Source of the DNA: an uncultured Hungatella sp.
Lineage (GTDB): Bacteria; Bacillota; Clostridia; Lachnospirales; Lachnospiraceae
NCBI GenBank assembly: GCA_949879025.1
Contig: CATLBO010000027.1
Span: 1-35,663 of the forward strand
Length of the DNA: 35,663 bases
Direction of reading: 5' to 3'
Shown here in pieces: positions 31,975-35,663 of this stretch (position 1 is the stretch's first letter; every line of letters begins with the position of its first letter). A program made the translations under genes and the position numbers. The notes beneath the pieces were generated by a model, which was not told where the DNA came from, searched no databases, and saw only the letters and a program-made list of their open reading frames with translations.

Positions 31975-33033
31975 ATGGATAGCAAGAAAGCGGTACATAC
32001 TTACCATCGGAATCTTACCATTGTGCTGGGCCTCATATTGCTTGTGTTTATTCTGATTCCTACTGTGGTGAAATCGCCTTATATTTTAAATATTTTTGTG
32101 CTGGTGTTTTATATGTCCACATTGTCCATGGCATGGAACCTTCTGGGCGGCATGACAGGGCAGAACTCTCTGGGACATGCGGCTTATATGGGCCTGGGCG
32201 CCTATGCCTGCTGTCTCCTAGTAGTAAAGACCGGAGCCAATCCCTGGATTGCAGCCGTATTCGGAATGGTAGTAGTGGGGCTGGTTGCAGGAATTGTTTT
32301 TTACCCATGTTTTATTCTGCGTGGACCGTATTTTACGCTGGTATCCATTGCTTTTGGCGAGTCCATACGTCAGGTGATTATCAATTCGGAGTTTTTCGGA
32401 AGGGCCAGCGGCGTAGGACTTCCTTTCGGAAGCGATTCCTGGCTGGATTTCCGGTTTACCAGCAAGGTTCCTTATTACTATGTAGGGCTTTTGATGATGA
32501 TCGGCGTTTATCTGGTAATGAAAAAAATAGATCGTTCTAAAATGGGGTTTGCCCTAAAGACCATACGGGAGGACGAGGATGCAGCGGCAGCCATCGGCAT
32601 CAATCCCACCCGGTATAAGATCATGGCTGTTGTGATTTCCGCCATGGTGGCTGGCCTGGTAGGATTTTTCTACGCCAGCTACATCCGGTATATTGATCCG
32701 GAACTAATGGTGCAGGCCAAGTCTACAGAGTCAGTGCTTCCGGCTGTCGTCGGCGGCGCCGCCTATGTGGAAGGCCCTATTGTAGGCGGGCTTATTATGA
32801 TTCCGCTGTCAGAGTATCTGAGGGCTAATTTCAGTTCGATTCTGCCAGGCATTAATATGCTTATGTATGCAGTGGTGCTTCTGGCAGTGATTCGGTTCAG
32901 GCCTACTGGGATTCTGGGATGGTATATGAACAGCAGGACGAAGAATTTCATTGATCAAAAGGTTTTGAAGAAACCGTCTCTGGAAGTCCTGGAGGAAGCG
33001 GAACTGATGGAATATCAGAAAAGGGAGGTGTAG
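31975..33033 (+). CDS. livM: Branched-chain amino acid-type ABC transporter permease, LivM family
   Basis: A 352-aa polytopic permease, partner of the LivH-type subunit. It shows [20 protein letters not shown] (the LivM G-Q-x-S-x-G-H motif), [18 protein letters not shown], the coupling region [20 protein letters not shown], and [18 protein letters not shown]. The C-terminus has a charged cytoplasmic tail of about 35 residues ([17 protein letters not shown]). AAGGAGGAGATAAT lies before the ATG at 31975, overlapping the end of livH, so translation is coupled. The stop is 2 bp before livG. Confidence 0.93.
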   Translation: MDSKKAVHTYHRNLTIVLGLILLVFILIPTVVKSPYILNIFVLVFYMSTLSMAWNLLGGMTGQNSLGHAAYMGLGAYACCLLVVKTGANPWIAAVFGMVVVGLVAGIVFYPCFILRGPYFTLVSIAFGESIRQVIINSEFFGRASGVGLPFGSDSWLDFRFTSKVPYYYVGLLMMIGVYLVMKKIDRSKMGFALKTIREDEDAAAAIGINPTRYKIMAVVISAMVAGLVGFFYASYIRYIDPELMVQAKSTESVLPAVVGGAAYVEGPIVGGLIMIPLSEYLRANFSSILPGINMLMYAVVLLAVIRFRPTGILGWYMNSRTKNFIDQKVLKKPSLEVLEEAELMEYQKREV

Positions 33034-33035
33034 AC

Positions 33036-33785
33036 ATGGCGGAGTCTCCGATTATTGAAGTTAAAAATATTACCAAGCGTTTTAAGGGCCTGACAGCTGT
33101 AAAGGATGTGTCTTTTACTGTCAGGGAGGGAGGCATTACCGGCATGATCGGGCCAAACGGAGCAGGCAAGTCTACTACCTTTAATATGATCTGCGGGTAT
33201 TATCCTCCCACGGAAGGACGGATTTTCTATAAGGGCCAGGACATTACGGACAAGAAGGCTTACGAATATACGAACATGAAGATTGCCCGCACGTTCCAGA
33301 TCATGAAGCCTTTAAAGAATCTAAGCGTGCTGGATAATGTGGTGGCATCGTCCTACTTTGGCCATGCGGGGGCAAAGAATGTCAGGGAGGCAAGGGAAAG
33401 GGCCATGGAGGTTCTGCAGTTTACAGGGCTTTATGAAAAGCGGCATGTGCTGTCAAAAGACATGGGAACTCCTGATCAAAAACGGCTGGAAATGGCCAGG
33501 GCCTTGGCCACAAAGCCGGAGATGCTGTTTCTGGATGAAAATATGGCTGGCTTAAACCCTGCTGAGACAGAGGAGGCTATCCGATTGATACGCAGGATCA
33601 ATGAATCAGGCGTTACCATTCTCTTAATTGAGCATATTATGCAGGCAGTGGTAAGCCTCTGCGAAGAGGTTATTGTGCTGCATCACGGCGAGAAGATTGC
33701 TGACGGGACGCCCCAGCAGGTTATGAATGACCCCTATGTTATGGAGGTATATCTGGGCACGAAGAAGGAGGATACACATGCTTAA
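33036..33785 (+). CDS. livG: ABC transporter ATPase, LivG family, with divergent signature motif
   Basis: A 249-aa ATP-binding subunit. Walker A is GPNGAGKST (about residue 38) and the LivG C-terminal extension is present ([29 protein letters not shown]). The ABC signature, usually L-S/P-x-G-Q-Q-R-R, reads [15 protein letters not shown]. Walker B reads [15 protein letters not shown], with Asn where Pro is usual. A LivG subgroup with LTxAGRKRLE and DEVMAGL is known from other importers, so this looks like a functional variant and not a broken gene. GGGAGGTGTAGAC precedes the ATG. Its last 8 bp overlap livF. Confidence 0.92.
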   Translation: MAESPIIEVKNITKRFKGLTAVKDVSFTVREGGITGMIGPNGAGKSTTFNMICGYYPPTEGRIFYKGQDITDKKAYEYTNMKIARTFQIMKPLKNLSVLDNVVASSYFGHAGAKNVREARERAMEVLQFTGLYEKRHVLSKDMGTPDQKRLEMARALATKPEMLFLDENMAGLNPAETEEAIRLIRRINESGVTILLIEHIMQAVVSLCEEVIVLHHGEKIADGTPQQVMNDPYVMEVYLGTKKEDTHA

Positions 33786-34485
33786 AGTCGAAGGATTGAA
33801 TGCAGGGTATGGCTCCGTCAATATCCTGTGGGATATTAGCTTTACCCTGGAAGACGGGGAGATCGTGGCTATTCTGGGTTCCAATGGCGCAGGGAAGACC
33901 ACTATGGTGCGGGCCATTACAGGAATGCTGAAGCCTGGTTCCGGCTCGGTGGTATTTAACGGAGAGGAGCTGGCCAGGAAGAATTCCAGGATGATTTTAA
34001 ACAGCGGCGTCGTGCAGGTTCCTGAGGGCAGGCAGCTGTTTACAGATATGACTGTGCTGGAAAACCTTCAGATGGGAGCCTTTAATAAGGAGACAAAGGC
34101 CCATTTTCCGGATAACCTGAAAAAAGCTTACCAGTGGTTTCCAAAGCTGGAGGAAAGGGCAAAACAGGCGGCTGGAACCCTGTCCGGCGGAGAGCAGCAG
34201 ATGGTGGCTGTGGCAAGGGCGCTGATAGGGGAGCCTAAGCTTCTGATTCTGGACGAACCGTCTTTAGGACTGGCACCTAATATTGTGGATGATATCTTAA
34301 AAGTAGCTTCTACGCTGGCAAAAAATGACAGGATTTCCGTGCTTTTGGTGGAACAGGACATTACCAAGGCCCTTGCGGCTGCAGACAGAGGGTATGTAAT
34401 TGAAAACGGGCACATTGCTCTGGAGGGAACTTCTGCCCAGCTGCAGGCCAATGAGCATGTGAAGAAGGCATATTTGGGAATATAA
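33778..34485 (+). CDS. livF: ABC transporter ATPase, LivF family
   Basis: A 235-aa ATPase that would form a heterodimer with the LivG-type subunit. It has a canonical Walker A (GSNGAGKTT), signature LSGGEQQMVAVARAL, Walker B LLILDEPSLGLAP and the LivF markers VVQVPEGRQLFTDMTVLENL. Since its partner's signature is divergent, this subunit carries the canonical one. The frame is open from further upstream, but the ATG at 33778, inside the end of livG and behind AAGGAGG, opens [12 protein letters not shown], the family start. The overlap indicates coupled translation. Confidence 0.95.
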   Translation: MLKVEGLNAGYGSVNILWDISFTLEDGEIVAILGSNGAGKTTMVRAITGMLKPGSGSVVFNGEELARKNSRMILNSGVVQVPEGRQLFTDMTVLENLQMGAFNKETKAHFPDNLKKAYQWFPKLEERAKQAAGTLSGGEQQMVAVARALIGEPKLLILDEPSLGLAPNIVDDILKVASTLAKNDRISVLLVEQDITKALAAADRGYVIENGHIALEGTSAQLQANEHVKKAYLGI

Positions 34486-34495
34486 TAAAAAGGAG

Positions 34496-34524
34496 TTTTA
34501 CGCCGCTGGCAGTTCGGCGTGAAA
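34496..34524 (+). promoter_or_regulatory. Hairpin between livF and the binding-protein gene
   Basis: TTTTACGCCG (34496-34505) pairs with CGGCGTGAAA (34515-34524) over 10 positions (one G-U), 9-base loop. No T tract follows. Such an intercistronic stem may stabilise the downstream message so that the binding protein is made in excess, or terminate weakly. Confidence 0.45.
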
Positions 34525-34553
34525 TAGAGAGCACTTAAAAAAGGAGGAATATT

Positions 34554-35663
34554 ATGAAATTTAAGAAACTGACTTCTATTCTGTGTATTGCGGCTGTGGC
34601 ACTGTCTGCGCTGGCAGGCTGTTCCTCAGGCTCCGGCACTTCGGAAACTACGGCAGCCGGGACAGTGGAGACTACAGCAGCACCGGCAGCCGGAGAAACC
34701 AAGGCTGCAGGCGCTGAGGAAACTGAGGCGGCAGCAGGAAGCGAGCTGACGGGAGAACCGATTAAGATCGGCACGATTTATGCGATGTCCGGCGGCTCTG
34801 CAGCTATTGGCGCAAATATTTTGAGAGGCATTGATTTTGCAGTAGCTGAGATCAATGCGGCAGGCGGTGTTAACGGACGCCCTCTGGAAGTGGTTCGCGG
34901 TGACCATGCAGGCGATGCTGCTACGGGAAGATCCGAGGCGGAGCGTCTGATTACTCAGGAGCATGTGGATGTTATGATGGGCTGCCATATGTCTGTTGTA
35001 ACTGAGGTTGTGGCACAGGTGTGCCAGCAGTATGAAGTCCCCATGATTACAGCTATCTCTACCTTGGACAGATTGTCTAACGAAGAGCACAAAGACATGG
35101 ACTATTTCTTCCGTCTTTGCCCGCTGAATTCCGTGTATGTGGAAGACATGCTGATGTACCTTAAGGATTCAGCAGAGCAGACCGGCGAGGAAGTGAAGAC
35201 GGTTGCTATTTTTACTGACAGGGCGGCTATTGGACAGGAACTGATCCGCTGCGTGGAACTGTTTAAAGACGAGTATGGTTTGGATCTGGTGGCTACCGTT
35301 GACTATACCAGCAATGCTACAGATCTGAGCGCCCAGGTTCTGGCTCTTAAGCAGGCTAATCCGGATGCGGTTTTGTGTGATTCCTATATCGGCGACGCAA
35401 CGCTGTTTATTCAAACCCTGAAGGAGCAGAATTACAGCCCCAAAATGATCGTTGCAAAAGCAAATGGCTTTACAGATCCTTCCTTTATTACCAATCTGGG
35501 AAGCATTGCCAACGGCGTGGCTTCAGTTGTTGAATTTAACCCTGACCTGACCAATGGCGTGGAGATCAATGAGGAATTTAAGGCTGAGTTCGGCGTTGAC
35601 ATGAACGGCCACTCTGCTGAGTCTTATACTGTAGTATGGCTGTTTAAGACGGCTATTGAGGCG
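34554..35663 (+). CDS. Branched-chain amino acid-type substrate-binding lipoprotein, 3' end beyond window edge
   Basis: The first 370 codons of the extracellular binding protein of the importer; the frame is open to the window edge. The signal ends in the lipobox LAGC (Cys23), followed by an Ala/Thr/Glu linker (residues 24-62) like that of the flavoprotein lipoprotein at 10263-12068. The Peripla_BP_6 fold is clear: IKIGTIYAMSGGSAAIGANI, INAAGGVNGRPLEVVRGDHA, ADRLITQEHVDVMMGCHMS-like helix-sheet units, and TVAIFTDRAAIGQELI in the second lobe. The ligand cannot be read from the sequence. AAAGGAGG sits 7-8 nt before the ATG at 34554. Being last in the operon behind a hairpin fits separate adjustment of its level. 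Confidence 0.93.
   Translation, partial: MKFKKLTSILCIAAVALSALAGCSSGSGTSETTAAGTVETTAAPAAGETKAAGAEETEAAAGSELTGEPIKIGTIYAMSGGSAAIGANILRGIDFAVAEINAAGGVNGRPLEVVRGDHAGDAATGRSEAERLITQEHVDVMMGCHMSVVTEVVAQVCQQYEVPMITAISTLDRLSNEEHKDMDYFFRLCPLNSVYVEDMLMYLKDSAEQTGEEVKTVAIFTDRAAIGQELIRCVELFKDEYGLDLVATVDYTSNATDLSAQVLALKQANPDAVLCDSYIGDATLFIQTLKEQNYSPKMIVAKANGFTDPSFITNLGSIANGVASVVEFNPDLTNGVEINEEFKAEFGVDMNGHSAESYTVVWLFKTAIEA

Overview
The window looks like a chromosomal piece of a gut-type Lachnospiraceae clostridium, of the Enterocloster/Lachnoclostridium kind. This is inferred from strong AGGAGG ribosome sites, many extended -10 (TGnTATAAT) promoters, Thr/Ala/Glu-rich lipoprotein linkers, a SpoIID-type protein and YesM/YesN two-component proteins. 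No rRNA or tRNA was seen to settle the genus.

Layout. (1) 1-3300: an unrecognised gene on the minus strand (cut by the window edge) diverges from a transmembrane chemoreceptor; a 28-bp AT-rich palindrome lies between them. (2) 3430-10040 is an accessory patch. It holds a large serine recombinase with a C-terminal winged-helix-like extension and a 58-aa leading ORF, the tail of an ABC permease, frameshifted debris, an AT-rich CPBP membrane protease with an operator-like palindrome at its start site, an Rpn/PDDEXK nuclease, a secreted protein of unknown function, an internally deleted IS transposase, an orphan minus-strand terminator and an XRE regulator. (3) 10180-12150: a single-gene flavoprotein lipoprotein (FMN-binding plus FAD_binding_2) with a consensus promoter and an unusually long terminator hairpin. 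(4) 12224-15555: a GNAT gene followed by the pyrimidine nucleoside salvage genes deoC, cdd and pdp. (5) 15644-15912: a promoter-structured RNA-terminator unit that I read as 6S RNA. (6) 16038-19608: an AI-2E family permease and a long SpoIID/LytB-domain protein. (7) 19637-26134: an apparently orphan SOS (LexA) promoter, then glycogen debranching enzyme, a 31-aa overlapping ORF, a subtilisin-like protease, a small conserved-looking protein and topoisomerase III. (8) 26202-30849: a dCMP-deaminase-like protein, a membrane-anchored sugar-binding-type protein, a YesM/LytS histidine kinase and a YesN/AraC response regulator, closely packed. (9) 31001-35663: a branched-chain-amino-acid-type ABC transporter (two permeases, two ATPases, then the binding lipoprotein, cut by the window edge).

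How the parts work together. The most coherent system is region 8 plus 9. A binding protein fixed in the membrane sits next to a kinase and an AraC-type regulator, and the next operon is an importer. Its promoter region carries three copies of the 10-mer TTTGTGCTAT (one inverted), and its leader can form two interleaved stems. I infer a sensor-regulator-importer circuit; the ligand is unknown. The flavoprotein is a likely surface reductase for an unidentified electron acceptor. It seems to lack arginines expected of fumarate reductase, and an XRE regulator lies just upstream.
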